64,000 bases of DNA from Hysterangium stoloniferum (taxonomy: Eukaryota > Basidiomycota > Agaricomycetes > Hysterangiales > Hysterangiaceae): contig WHVD01000255.1 of the NCBI GenBank assembly GCA_015178975.1, positions 1 to 64,000 on the forward strand, given 5' to 3'. A model generated the notes under the pieces. The model did no database searches and was not told the origin of the DNA. It was given only the letters and a program-made list of their open reading frames with translations. Shown in pieces: positions 12,240 through 21,765 of this stretch; the stretch's first letter is position 1; each line of letters begins with the position of its first letter. A program made the position numbers and the translations under genes.

Positions 12240-13100
12240 GGGGTGTGAGGTATTAGATATTAGCTATGATTAAAGCAAGACTGGAGTACGAGAACATGAT
12301 TCCAGATGGATTGAAATAAGCGGCGAATTGATTGAATGCCGTGCAGGCATACATTTAGTTTTAATTACTTGCGCAGCTGTTTGGAAACAAAAGCGTGAGA
12401 AGTGGGATGTGTCTAGTCGGTACGAACGATATTCGAGAATATGGAAAATTTTTACTTTTGATACCATTCAAGCTGTCTCAAAGCTGTCTAATGGGTTATC
12501 TACATGTATGCACAGAGTTCTAAATTCTTGCAACGCAGAAAATGCCACAGCTCCATAATCTTTGGCTCACTGGCATGCAGCGCAGATTTGAGTCTGGTAA
12601 GCCAAAGTAATCCATATTATTAACCAGGTCTAATTTGACACATTTCTTGAAATCCGTTGACTGCGGACTAGTACAAGCTGAGACTACATACAAGGCTAAA
12701 ACGATCCCAATGCTGGGCGTATCCCACTCCGACATCAGGAAGTACATGTGTCAAGAATGAATAGTAATCAGGAGTGCTAATCAAGCTAATCTACGGTTTT
12801 GTGATAGCAGTACTGCGAGCCTGGAGATGCATCATCCAGACAATGGTAGAATCCACACCTGGCTTGAAAGTTGCAGATGTTCAGCCTTTTACTCCATGCC
12901 ATGAAAGTGTAAAATCACGGAATTTGGCTTGTGACATAGGAATTCACAACAGGGTGTAGGACTGAATGCTTAAGGTTCTCATAGCAGCTTTCACTCTGCA
13001 TTGGATGAGTATACCCGACTATCCTACAGGAAAAAATGGGAATACAAGTAAATCGGCCGGATTCAGATGTGTATTATCTACAACCACGGTGACGGGCCGA
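12240..13100. repeat. Duplicated host segment B, left copy
   Basis: Similar and same-oriented to 62830-63640. Shared landmarks are GCTATGATTAAAGCAAGACT near the left end, CCATTCAAGCTGTCTC in the middle and GTAAATCGGC near the right end. In the right flank B is followed at once by C; here C (9140) precedes the F-box gene and B follows it. No gene could be assigned within it. Confidence 0.7.
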
Positions 13101-13492
13101 TGGTGGCTGTGAATGGAAATAAAATGCTGAATTGAAGTGAGGTAGAAAATAGGCCAGACTGAAGAATGGTATGGATTGGGATTTAAGAATTGACAGGGCG
13201 AATTTGAATGAGGTGAATTAAATAAACCTTGGGATGCTGGTGTGGCGCTTTTGAGGATCGGCGTTGGAGAAGCTCCGAGCTTTGAATAAGGTAGATTAGT
13301 GTTTAGATGGTCAGCCACGAGCCGTGTTGCGTTCCCGTCTCCGCTTCTTGTACTAATCCCTTTTAAAATGACCTTAAAGTGGATCCAAGTTACCATTATA
13401 TAGTTCACTGCCCACAAGCTCCAACGCAGGTAGCATGGATAATACCAGCTCCTCAATACACCCAGAGCCCATGGTAGTAACGTGAGTCCCAC
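13019..13492 (-). CDS. Hypothetical 157-codon frame
   Basis: The minus-strand frame begins MGLTLLPWALGVLRSW with a hydrophobic stretch (about residues 1-45) that could be a membrane segment. The C-terminus is rich in His/Ser/Pro and lies partly inside duplicated segment B. No family was recognised, and the matching place near 63600 keeps only the last part. It may be a real small gene or chance. Confidence 0.25.
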   Translation of the reverse strand: MGLTLLPWALGVLRSWYYPCYLRWSLWAVNYIMVTWIHFKVILKGISTRSGDGNATRLVADHLNTNLPYSKLGASPTPILKSATPASQGLFNSPHSNSPCQFLNPNPYHSSVWPIFYLTSIQHFISIHSHHRPVTVVVDNTHLNPADLLVFPFFPVG

Positions 13493-13634
13493 ATCTTTCC
13501 TCTAGTATCCAACAGTGTTGGGCTGATGACCGATTATCACAAATAATCAAAAAAAAAAAGCCACGAATTTTTTGCGCATATCAACTACCGCAACAGACAC
13601 ATTATATATAGAGCAGATCCTTTCCTCCGATTTG

Positions 13635-15275
13635 CATATACGGCGGCAATAGTAGTAATGATGTATGATTATGGTAAAATTTTACTGCAACTGTGCTGGG
13701 AATTAATAGATGATCCCTTTGTACGTTCAGTGTTGACTATTAACCACGAAGTGCGTGGACGTATTTCGAGACACGGCATTTCTCATATCACGTTTTACAG
13801 AGATCTATATGGCAACGACGGTGGTCCCTGGGAAAATGCCTCTATCTTTTCGTGAGCTGTGGCTTTCTCGACCTACATCATGTTCCTATATTGACGCTGG
13901 TTTAGATCCGTTATCTAGGACTCTTCATAGCTATTTTCGGCCTTTATGGTGACTAGGACCGCTCTGATATCATTGTAATCCTTGTTATCTCAACAACTTT
14001 TCGCAGTGTGGCTTCGTCGTGGGTAGTTACAAACCTCGAAGGTGTGTCATGGTTCCGACTGCGTCATGGACCGTTCAATATCTCATACATTTGAATCTTG
14101 ATAGTTCTGGTGATTATCAATTCAACCCTGCACAGTGATCTTGTGAGGTACCTCAGTGTTGGTCATAACATTTGGTGGGATATATTCTCGTTAGTATACA
14201 TTGATGAGGAGAAGTACACCGGCTGATTCCCTTTGCATTATAAAAGTTTCAGTGCTGCCGTTCTGTCTGCAGAAAGTACGTTTAGTCTCGCATGGTTTAT
14301 CCCAAGAAGGATGACACTGATGCGCTTTCGCATCCGACACATCAAGTAATATTACTGTGCCGGGTGAGATCAAGTCGCCACTATAGTATCGATGTTTTTC
14401 ATTACGTCAACATTGAAAAAGGTTTACGCGGTTTACGGACGGAATAAAAAACTCCTCATGGTGCTAGCGCCCTCGCTGGGGCTGGGGGCACTTGCGTCTA
14501 TGGTCGTTATGAGCCTTGAATTACCCCCCGGTCAGTACTTATGTGACGATAAAGGTCTGGTCTATCCAGTCGCTTAAAATAAAAAGTAGAGATTAGTTGG
14601 AGTTATCGAGACTCCAACCACAGCGTGGAGGCCACAGGTACCACCGTACCGGCACAAAGGTTTTGGTTCGGAATGCTGCCGTCGTTGATCAATGAAGCGA
14701 TTCTGTGCTCCCTCATGATACTGAAGGCCATTCAGAATTATAGAGATAGATATAGGTCTCCATTGCTGTCAGGGATGATACATGATAGGTAAGCAAAGTG
14801 TTCCAATTGCTTCCCTTGAAAGTGTGGGCTTAGTTAGACCGGTCGTCCAGCACGCTCTACTTCTTTAGGTATGTCCGCGCTCTTCCACGAGGCCGTTCTC
14901 CGCGGTCTGCATGTTTTAACTTGTGTTACCAGTATTTTCGGGGCGCTACTTGTTAACTGTACCGTCTATTACCCCAAAAAAGAAGTTTCGGTTGAGATCG
15001 CCCTAGTGTGAGTGGCAATCAATTCCACATGCTCAAGGCCAATAAAAGACTATGCATTCAGATGGACAAGTATTATATCGTGCACGATGGGATCCCGCCT
15101 CGTAGTGAATATCATGAAATGGGCTGATATTTCGAAATCCTATCAGGAGTCAATGCTTTCGTCCATACATTTTAACCGTATCGACAGATTATCAAATCAT
15201 CAAAGTGGAGAGCAAATCACTGTGATTCCGCCGATGGATGAGCCTGATGGGCTCCACACTGCGATAAGGCGGTAA
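13635..15275 (+). CDS. DUF6533-like multi-pass membrane protein, many short introns
   Basis: DUF6533 proteins are basidiomycete seven-helix membrane proteins of unknown function. The N-terminal signature can be read over exons ending 13673, 13731-13750, 13801-13851 and 13906-13948: YDYVLTINHE, then IWQRRWSLGKCLYLF, then IRYLGLFIAIFGLY. The C-terminal part is clear: a segment up to 14530 with VYAVYGRNKKLLMVLAP, then 14590-14788, an 18-nt exon 14851-14868, 14933-15007 and 15062-15275. Introns are 54-64 bp and all join in frame; the last exon reads WTSIISCTMGSRLVVNI, typical of the family end. The stretch 13949-14390 could not be resolved into exons, and the first exon and start are uncertain (ATG 13658 is possible). 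The gene is therefore either intact with an unusual middle or broken there. Confidence 0.55.
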
Positions 15276-15560
15276 TTGTGTAGACTACGTTGTATGTACC
15301 TATATGTATCTGATACATACAATTAATATAAAGGTAAAAGAAATACTACGCAGAGCAACACTCATTTCAGTCTCGTATTAGCGTATAACGGACTGAGGTG
15401 TAAATGTTGTAACTACGCAGTTTAAATACCACACGGGGAACCATGACCGTGTATGTGCCTTACATGTGATGATAAGGTTTTACGGTGTTATCCAACACAG
15501 TCATTCCCCTCTATCACAAGTAAAGGTATGTTCACCACTGTAGAATCCACTTTCTTCTTG
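15276..15560. other. Intergenic, no supported feature
   Basis: AT-rich sequence following the membrane-protein gene. No gene or repeat was recognised. Confidence 0.4.
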
Positions 15561-15589
15561 AGTAAGGAGTGCACAACATAAATATTTCC

Positions 15590-15872
15590 TGGATTCTGCA
15601 GTGTCAAGACATTATGTGCCAAGTATTCAAGACTTACTAGCATATAAAACCCCAAAGAAAATTCAGATGGTGAATGGAGCCTATATTCACACCAAGGGCA
15701 TTGGGACTTTGCAATTTATGGCAACAAATTTTGGGATGGAATTTATAGGTGAAATCCCTAATGTTTAATGGACCCCTGAAGTCAAAGTGTGACTCCTTAA
15801 TCCAGCACAGTTCTTCAAAGATGGTTATCATGTTATGCTGAGTAAAAGCAGTTTGACCATTGTTGATCTACA
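15590..15872 (+). mobile_element. Ty1/copia fossil: protease fragment
   Basis: Forward frames show SRHYVPSIQDLLAYKTPKKI followed by VNGAYIHTKGIGTLQF and later AQFFKDGYHVMLSKS, the order expected of a copia protease region. It is a short broken fragment with few breaks. It is cut on the right at a TA where a mariner-like terminus begins. Confidence 0.6.
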
Positions 15873-15961
15873 GTGGGGGACAAAACCGTTTCAATGACTT
15901 TTTATATGTCAAAGAATGTTGAATAACCCAATGAGTACTTGACCAATTGACCTGAAATTTT
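15873..15961 (+). mobile_element. Mariner-like terminus fragment
   Basis: After a TA the sequence reads CAGTGGGGGACAAAACCGTT, like the terminal inverted repeats of the mariner-type elements at 19555 and 29728 (CAGTGG..ACAGTTTTGG..). Only about 90 bp remain before repeat X begins. A similar remnant precedes the second X copy at about 21974. Confidence 0.5.
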
Positions 15962-16400
15962 TAATCACCTGATAATACCACAAAGCACCTCTTATTAGAG
16001 GTGGAGAGGGACCCGTTCTCCTCCTCTAACAAGAGCTAATTAGCCGTGTATAGGCTTCTTTCAATAACCTTTCTTAAATAACAATAACCTTTCTTAAATA
16101 ACAATAACCTTTCTTAAATGCTGCGTGCACAGACCGTCTCTGTCAGCTAACTCCGGCATGTGGTGGGGCATCAAAGGCACTGCTCAGCAATGGCACCGTG
16201 ATGGCTGCGCGTTATCGTGCCCATCAATCACGGCGCCATTCTATCATCCTCCTCATCGCCCGCCCTGCCCACCCTCCCACTCATTGCCCACCCTCCCACT
16301 CATTGCCCACCCTCCCACTCATTGCCCGCCCTCCCGCCCACCTCCTGTCCTGCCACTCTTCGCCCACCCTGCCACTAATCGCCCGCCCTCCCGCTCTAAG
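15962..16400 (+). repeat. Unclassified repeat X, copy 1
   Basis: Starts CACCTGATAATACCAC and includes a small hairpin (CACCTCT TATT AGAGGTG), three copies of an ACCTTTCTTAAATAACAATA unit near 16070-16120, and then a 19-bp minisatellite (GCCCACCCTCCCACTCATT) at about 16265-16385. The whole is repeated at 22086-22496. No coding capacity was recognised; it may be the non-coding end of an unidentified mobile element. Confidence 0.7.
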
Positions 16401-16724
16401 TGTGGGTGTGTGGGTGAGGGTGCATAGGTGCGGGTGCGTAGGTGTGGGTGTGTAGGTGTGGGTGTAGGTGCGGGGGTGTAGGTGCGGGGGCGTAGGTGTG
16501 GGGGCGTAGGTGCGGGGGCATAGGTGCGGGGGCGTAGGTGCGGGGGTGTAGGTGCAGGGGTGTTGGTGCAGGCACGTAGGTGCAGGGGCGTAGGTGTGGG
16601 GGCGTAGGTGCAGGGGCGTAGGTGCGGGCATGTGGGTGCGGGCACGTGGGTGTGGGCACATAGGTGCGGGCGCGTAGGTGCGGGCGTGTAGGTGCGGGTG
16701 CGTAGGTGCAGGCACGTAGGTGCA
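16401..16724 (+). repeat. 14-bp G-rich minisatellite, about 23 copies
   Basis: The unit is GGTGYGGGNGYRTA with runs of three to five G on the plus strand. The minus strand therefore reads as Pro/Thr/His-rich frames in all three phases, which are not genes. The sister array at 22497-22570 has only about five copies. Confidence 0.85.
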
Positions 16725-16728
16725 TAGC

Positions 16729-16847
16729 GGATTAAGGGATGCCAATGCACCAAGAAATGCCCAGTGGGTGAGTCTTCTTTGTCCACATCCTGCCTCAAAA
16801 GACAGACAATTATTGCATTGTGTCTGAGATGTGCAACCCCCTTTGTA
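16729..16847 (+). repeat. Repeat Z, copy 1
   Basis: About 120 bp starting GCGGATTAAGGGATGCCAAT and ending CCCCCTTTGTA, repeated in the same orientation at 22881-23001. It abuts the plus-strand gypsy half at 16848. Confidence 0.75.
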
Positions 16848-16849
16848 AT

Positions 16850-17482
16850 CCAAATATTACAGTACATCCAGAACAAAATCTCGCCTCTGTTCGTGCTCCA
16901 GAGTTCACCATGGACCTCCACGAGCTCCACGAGGAACTCCGGACTGCAATATTGTCCGCCCAAGAGCAATACCAACATTCAGCGGACAAACACCGGATCC
17001 CGCCACCCAACTTCAAGATTGGCGACCGTGTTTATGTCAAAGCTCAATTCTTCTGGACTACCCGTCCATCAAAGAAGCTTGCTGAAAAATATTTAGGTCC
17101 CTTTGAAATTATCGCACAAGTAGGTTCAGTTTCTTGGACTCTACGGCTTCCGGATAGCATGCGCGCGGTACACCCGGTATTTCATGTCTCTATGCTAGAA
17201 CCTTGTACTGCTAACACTATCCCGGATCGCGTGCAATCTCCGCCTCCTCCTGTCGTCATTGACGGAGAACCTGAGTTTGAAATCTCGCAGATTTTAGATT
17301 CAAAAATTGACAAGCGTCGACGCACTTGTAAACTGCTTTACTTGGTCAAGTGGGCGGGTTACGAGGGCACCGATGAAGAAACCTCATGGATTTTGGCCAC
17401 GGAACTCGGTAATGCTACGGAAATCGTTACTGACTTTCATACAGCTTACCCACTCAAACCTGGACCATTATCGTCTCTCTGA
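16850..17482 (+). mobile_element. Gypsy B integrase C-terminus and chromodomain
   Basis: One open frame. It shows the integrase GPY/F-type module (YLGPFEIIAQVGSVSWTLRL, then HPVFHVSMLEP) followed by a chromodomain (KLLYLVKWAGYEGTDEETSW). In chromoviruses the chromodomain is thought to steer integration to marked chromatin. The frame ends in SSL and a stop. Confidence 0.85.
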
Positions 17483-17687
17483 CCGCACCCCGCGGACCCC
17501 GTGTTACGTTTGGACTCATTTTCACTGTTCCCTGTCGCCCTATGTCTCTCTTTGCTTTTACAGGTTCTGACATGTCAAGTCAAGTCTTTAAGCGGACTCT
17601 CCGCGGACTTTGGCTTTGACTTTTATTTTTATGTTCTCTTTCACGCTTTACTTTATGTTCAATTACTTTCTATTTCTATGTTACTCT

Positions 17688-18188
17688 TCAGTCTACATTT
17701 ATGGGGCTATGTTTTTTCCCCGCTGCCTCAGCTACCTCCTCAGGGAGCTCCGCGACCTCCGCGGCAACCCCGTCCTCATCTGACCTGGCATCCTCGGAAC
17801 TCCCGATCTGCGGCTCTTCATAGACATAGCTGCCATACTCCACCAGGAACTTCCAAAACTCCTCGCGGAGTCCGGACAGCTCCTTTGCCACCACAATTTG
17901 GACCTTGTTGCTCTTCTGGAGCAACTTGTTTTGGGCCTCGATGCCCTCGGCGATCCGTCCAAGGACTTCGTCCAACCCGGACAACCCATCCGTCCCGCTT
18001 ATGTCTCGCGCCCCGGATCCCGTGGCCTGCTCGTGCACAAGCAAGCACCTTGCCTTGAGGTGCGCGCATTGGTAACACCCCGGACCCCGGCCGGACTTTC
18101 GATTGCACTCTGTGTTCCGGTCGTTACAACCGGAACACCGCGGCTCGTTCCGCGTCGGTAGTCGGACTGGCGCCGCCTTCCTTGCCTT
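17688..18188 (-). CDS. Antisense frame with a Zn2Cys6 cluster, inside gypsy B
   Basis: A single open minus-strand frame runs from about 18188 to the stop at 17688 (about 166 codons), antisense to the element's 3' region. Codons 18137-18045 spell Cys residues spaced CX2CX6CX9CX2CX6C, the exact spacing of the fungal binuclear zinc cluster; basic residues lie between the cysteines (NRKSGRGPG; AHLKAR). After it come Gly/Ser linkers, a heptad-like part (GLDEVLGRIAEGIEAQNKLL), VVAKELSGLREEFWKF and an acidic tail. Binding of DNA is inferred from the spacing alone. A second antisense frame lies just upstream on the same strand (18310-18672). Whether they form one spliced message is not shown, and I leave them separate. 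Confidence 0.6.
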   Translation of the reverse strand, partial: KARKAAPVRLPTRNEPRCSGCNDRNTECNRKSGRGPGCYQCAHLKARCLLVHEQATGSGARDISGTDGLSGLDEVLGRIAEGIEAQNKLLQKSNKVQIVVAKELSGLREEFWKFLVEYGSYVYEEPQIGSSEDARSDEDGVAAEVAELPEEVAEAAGKKHSPINVD

Positions 18189-18309
18189 CTGTTGATATGG
18201 TCAGTTTTCACCGGTTATCCCATGGACATGAGGCCTACCTTTTGGGGGCTCTCCGGCTCCCCCTCGGACTCGGACTCCACCTCTGTCACTTTGTGCTGAA
18301 AATTACAAG

Positions 18310-18672
18310 TCAGTAAAGTTCGACAAGTTGAATATTGGGACTTACCTTTCCCGCAACAATGGCGGCCCTCTCCGCGGCCACCCGGGCTTTCTCTGCAGCC
18401 ACCCAGGCATTCTCCGCAGCCACTCGCGCAGCCTCCTCCGCCTCACGTTCCCTCTCCTTTGCGGCCTCTTCCTCCGCGGCCAATGCTTCCTGGTACTCTC
18501 TGTCCAGGGCCTCCTCAGCCTCCCTCGCCTCTCTCTCTGCTGCTTCACGAAGCTGGCGCTGCTCTTCTCGCCGCGCCAACAATTGGGCCACCGTCCACGG
18601 TGCCCGATACGGAGTGCCCGTGGAGGGCCCTGCTGTCGGCATTGGCTTGCATGGTGTTGGTTTTGGTCCCAT
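18310..18672 (-). CDS. Antisense Ala/Glu-rich coiled-coil frame, inside gypsy B
   Basis: Minus-strand frame starting MGPKPTPCKPMPTAGPS at 18672, 120 codons. After a Pro/Thr-rich start it becomes a long Glu/Ala/Arg helix (EEQRQLREAAEREAREAEEA, continuing for about 60 residues), very likely a coiled coil. It lies between the zinc-cluster frame and the 3' LTR, about 210 bp inside the LTR edge. It is unlike gag or pol and has no counterpart in the second chromovirus at 49-55 kb. Confidence 0.55.
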   Translation of the reverse strand: MGPKPTPCKPMPTAGPSTGTPYRAPWTVAQLLARREEQRQLREAAEREAREAEEALDREYQEALAAEEEAAKEREREAEEAARVAAENAWVAAEKARVAAERAAIVAGKVSPNIQLVELY

Positions 18673-18882
18673 GGTGATGAAGATGGGGGTAATGAAGAAG
18701 AAGAAATTTCTATTTTTTTCAATTTTTATATAGGCTCGTCGCGTTTGAACCTTACCTTCCAGATCACATGACTCTTTGACACATACGTGTAACCGACATG
18801 ACTTTTGACACATGCGCGTAGCCGACAAGAACCTTATCGAAGTCTAGAGCCTCTTTGGGACTTCGGCATAAAGGGAGGATAC

Positions 18883-19498
18883 TGTTACGACCGGACAAAT
18901 CCCGCCGGACTCCGGGCACTAACTTGTACGCCCCCACGCGCTACAAGCACCAATCGTCTGTTTATAGGATTTCCCGTTATGGGTTATGCTTTGTCACGAT
19001 TCGGACTCCGCTCCGTTCCGTTCCGTTCCTAACACCAATTTGGTGTTTACTATTCCCGTTTCATGTTTTGTTAGTTTCGTTTCGCCATTACTGGATTTGG
19101 TATGTCATTCACTCCATGGTCTATATAAACTGGCAGATGTTGTACATACAATCCAGTCAGAAAATTAGCTTAGATTCCCCCCAGTAGTCTAATAATATTT
19201 TCCGCTCTAAAACCTTACTCGATTCACATCACTCGCACTAGTCGGAGCCCACGGGCTCCAACGCATCTATCTCTCTCAAACAACTTGACTTACGACCCAC
19301 GACCTCCGACTTACGACCCACGACCCGACTTACGACCTACGACCCACGAACCCCGCCCGGACTCCCCGGGATCCCCGTCCATCCGTTTGAAATTGGACAA
19401 CACGATCTAGCGAGGGCGCAGCCTATAAGCTGAAGCCAAGTCCTACCGGATATCCCGTGGGTTTCTCCGGAAACCCGGCCTGTGTGTGTATCCTAACA
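18883..19498 (+). repeat. LTR of gypsy B, 3' copy
   Basis: 616 bp, starts TGTTACGACC and ends CCTAACA. It contains a TATA-like TATATAAACT near 19120, three to four CCGTT units, and the motif GCCTATAAGCTGAAGCCAAG near its end. Compared with the other LTR of the pair, the differences seen in the first 130 bp are CpG transitions. Confidence 0.85.
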
Positions 19499-19555
19499 GT
19501 TATAAAGCATTTATTGAGAATTACAAAAACATTTGGACAGTTTTAGAAGCCACTG
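19499..19555 (+). mobile_element. Mariner-type element, right terminus (57 bp)
   Basis: GTTATAAAGC.. to ..GCCACTG is the inverted counterpart of the terminus at 29672-29728. It follows the gypsy 3' LTR directly and is followed by TA and the right half of an older LTR. Confidence 0.75.
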
Positions 19556-19879
19556 TACTTACTCTTTAGTTTTAATCTCAAATTAGTTTGTATCTCTTCT
19601 GTCTTTCTGTATGCTCAATGCCCGGAACTCCTGGAACTTCCGAGTATCCGTAAACATTCCGACATATATCCATCCTCTGAAATATGGACACCCGAGTGAG
19701 TGCACGAGGGTGCAGCACATAAGCTGAAGCCAAGTCCATCTGTACTCTGGAAATATTCTGATACTCCCGTTACTAATCCCTGGAAACTCCTGGACTAATT
19801 CTCTGAAACTCTGAGGACATATTTCTGGGAAGTGTCCAGAATATCCTGGGAAAATCCACCCCGAGATATGGAACTTAAC
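19556..19879 (+). repeat. Older LTR (family F), right half
   Basis: From TACTTACTC to ..GGAACTTAACA. It is similar to the right part of the LTR at 47576-48401 and carries the shared motif GCACATAAGCTGAAGCCAAG. The left half of this LTR lies inverted at 29729-30195. Confidence 0.7.
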
Positions 19880-19959
19880 AAAATGGGTTGTTAAAATGAT
19901 AAAATGTTCTATTCAAGGCTGGAGCTGAGCTCCTTATATATGTACATTTTAGTCTGAGA

Positions 19960-20140
19960 CATTTTAGAAGATTCTAGAAGATTGAATGATGTCATTCTGA
20001 GATGAGTGATGTTATTTAGAATTTTCTAGGCATAATAGAACATTCCAGAACCTTATAGAATATTCTACAATATTCTATCTACTGTTTGTACCTATTTGTA
20101 ACTGTAATACCTCAAAACTACTGGAATATTCCAGGAGTTT
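19960..20140 (+). promoter_or_regulatory. Cluster of heat-shock-element-like GAA/TTC pentamers
   Basis: AGAAG-ATTCT-AGAAG at 19966-19980 is a perfect three-unit nGAAn/nTTCn array. AGAAC-ATTCC-AGAAC followed by imperfect units and AGAAT-ATTCT lies at 20037-20066, with ATTCT again at 20072. Further pairs lie near 20018 and 20124. It is downstream of an LTR end, in non-coding AT-rich sequence with CTTATATATG just before. Function is inferred only. Confidence 0.4.
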
Positions 20141-20326
20141 ATGCTATATTCTGAAATAGCATATATGTATGTGACAGTATTTTCCCACATGTCATGCTGG
20201 GTGCACATTTTGCATATCATGTCACATACTAAGTAGCCGTCTGTCTCCCAGTTCGATACTATTATATAGTTATTATATTTATTTTAGTTAATTATAAATA
20301 TAATACTATTTTATTATAATAATATA
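20141..20326. other. AT-rich non-coding stretch
   Basis: Includes a run of TA-rich sequence at 20258-20325. No gene was seen. Confidence 0.5.
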
Positions 20327-21590
20327 TACAGTCGAACCTCTCTTATCCCATACCCCTGATACCCCATACTCCCTGATACCATAGGATTTTTGAGTTACCA
20401 TGTTGGTTTGTGGGGAATCTGGTACCATAACCCATAGTCTACAATACCCCATAACCCATGACCCTTCCGAGATAACACCCATACATTTTTATTATATTGT
20501 TGGTACATTTACATACATGATTGAAGCAGTACCAAACCACCTTTGATGTAAAATGAAAAGTTCATCTCTCTAGAGTCCTTGAGCCCCAGCCAGGCCATGC
20601 CAGTGAAGCCCATTGAGGTCCTGAAAAAGGGGCTGAAAATTCTGCAGAATCAAGTCAAAGCCAAGAAAGAGAGGCTCCAGGCACAGCTAGCTGAGAAGAA
20701 GTCAATTTCGTGGCAAGATGAGAGATGGCTGGATCACAAAGCTAATCTGGTGGATGAGCAGCGGGTTTTGGAGACTCTGGAGGAAGCTTCAGACTATGAG
20801 AGAGGTTTGGGCAGACTTGACAATGAGCAGAAGGGTGTTGTCCAAAAATTATGGGAGATGGCTGAGGACCTCAGCAAAGTGATAGGAAACAAGTGGAAAC
20901 GTATGTGGATACTGATGATTTCATTCATGGTGGTAATAACTATCCATAAGGCCCAGAATACAAGCCCAAAAAACAGGCTGAGAAGGCCTCTCATGTTCCT
21001 GTACCAGTGTCCACCAAAAAGGAAAATGCGACACTTTTGCAGCGAATTGAAATCTTGGATTGGTATCATGTGAATGGCAGGAATCAGTCAAAAATGGCAA
21101 AACATTTTGACCCAATTTATCCTAACCTGAAAATAAAGTAGCCACTTGTCTCCACCTGGGTAAAGGATGAAACAAAGTGGCATGAAGAAATGGGGACATG
21201 GTGATGGTGTCAACACAACAAAATGGGCTCATCAAACATAGCAAATTGAAATCTTGGATTGGTATCATGTGAATGGCAGGAATCAGTCAAAAATGGCAAA
21301 ACATTTTGACCCAATTTATCCTAACCTGAAAATAAAGTAGCCACTTGTCTCCACCTGGGTAAAGGATGAAGCAAAGTGGCATGAAGAAATGGGGACATGG
21401 TGATGGTGTCAACACAACAAAACGGGCTCATCAAACATAGCATCCAGAGGTTACAGAAATGATGGAGCTTTGGGTGTCGAAGGTGATGGCAGATGGTATT
21501 CTTGTAACTGGCAAAGTCTTGCATCAGAAGTGGACAAAATTTGCTGACCTGGTGGGTGTCCCGATAGAACATAGATATTAAGTAATGTTT
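20327..21590 (+). mobile_element. pogo/Tigger-type DNA transposon, truncated
   Basis: The left end ACAGTCGAACCTCTCTTATC resembles pogo-type terminal repeats. A frame at 20597-21073 (MPVKPIEVLKKGLKILQNQV..) is Lys/Glu-rich. After it, across frames, come EILDWYHVNGRNQSKMAKHF and then, near 21436-21580, HPEVTEMMELWVSK followed by DGILVTGKVLHQKWTKFADL, a CENP-B-type helix-turn-helix as in pogo transposases. The DDE catalytic part and a matching right end are missing. A frame change follows 21073, stops interrupt the helix-turn-helix part, and 199 bp are duplicated in tandem (21050-21440). Confidence 0.6.
21050..21440 (+). repeat. 199-bp tandem duplication in the pogo element
   Basis: AATCTTGGATTGGTATCATG at 21051 recurs at 21250 and the two units are almost identical, so the duplication is recent relative to the decay of the element. 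Confidence 0.85.
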
Positions 21591-21599
21591 ATCCCTCTT

Positions 21600-21765
21600 A
21601 ATGCCACTTATAAGTTATTTTTGCCACTTATTTTGGGCTTGAAACTATTGGTATGGGCAGGGATTTGAACTCATGACCTTGTGGGGTCTTCAGAGTATCA
21701 GAGTTTACTTTACATATGTTGGAAACCACTAAGCCAACATTGGCCTAGTGGTTTCCAACAACTTC
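21600..21765 (-). mobile_element. tRNA-derived SINE-like unit
   Basis: Read on the minus strand, TTGGCTTAGTGGTTTCCAAC resembles an A box and GAGTTCAAATCCCTGCC a B box of RNA polymerase III promoters, about 45-50 bp apart. The unit cannot be a working tRNA because no acceptor stem forms. The 5' end is part of a near-perfect palindrome (GTTGGAAACCACTA.. and its complement, 21718-21760). Confidence 0.45.

Larger units (their letters stand above)
16848..19498 (+). mobile_element. Ty3/gypsy chromovirus (family B), 3' half
   Basis: Starts inside integrase and ends with the 3' LTR. Parts in order: integrase C-terminus and chromodomain (16848-17482), an unusually long 1.4-kb region with two antisense open frames, and the LTR at 18883-19498. 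The five bases after the LTR are GTTAT, the same as those outside the oppositely oriented 5' LTR at 29089. The two halves thus come from one insertion split by a rearrangement. Little decay is visible and it looks young. Confidence 0.85.

Noticed and set aside
16281-16978. Pro/Thr/His-rich minus-strand proteins up to 219 codons
   Set aside because: Readings of the 14-bp G-rich minisatellite in three phases; not a gene.
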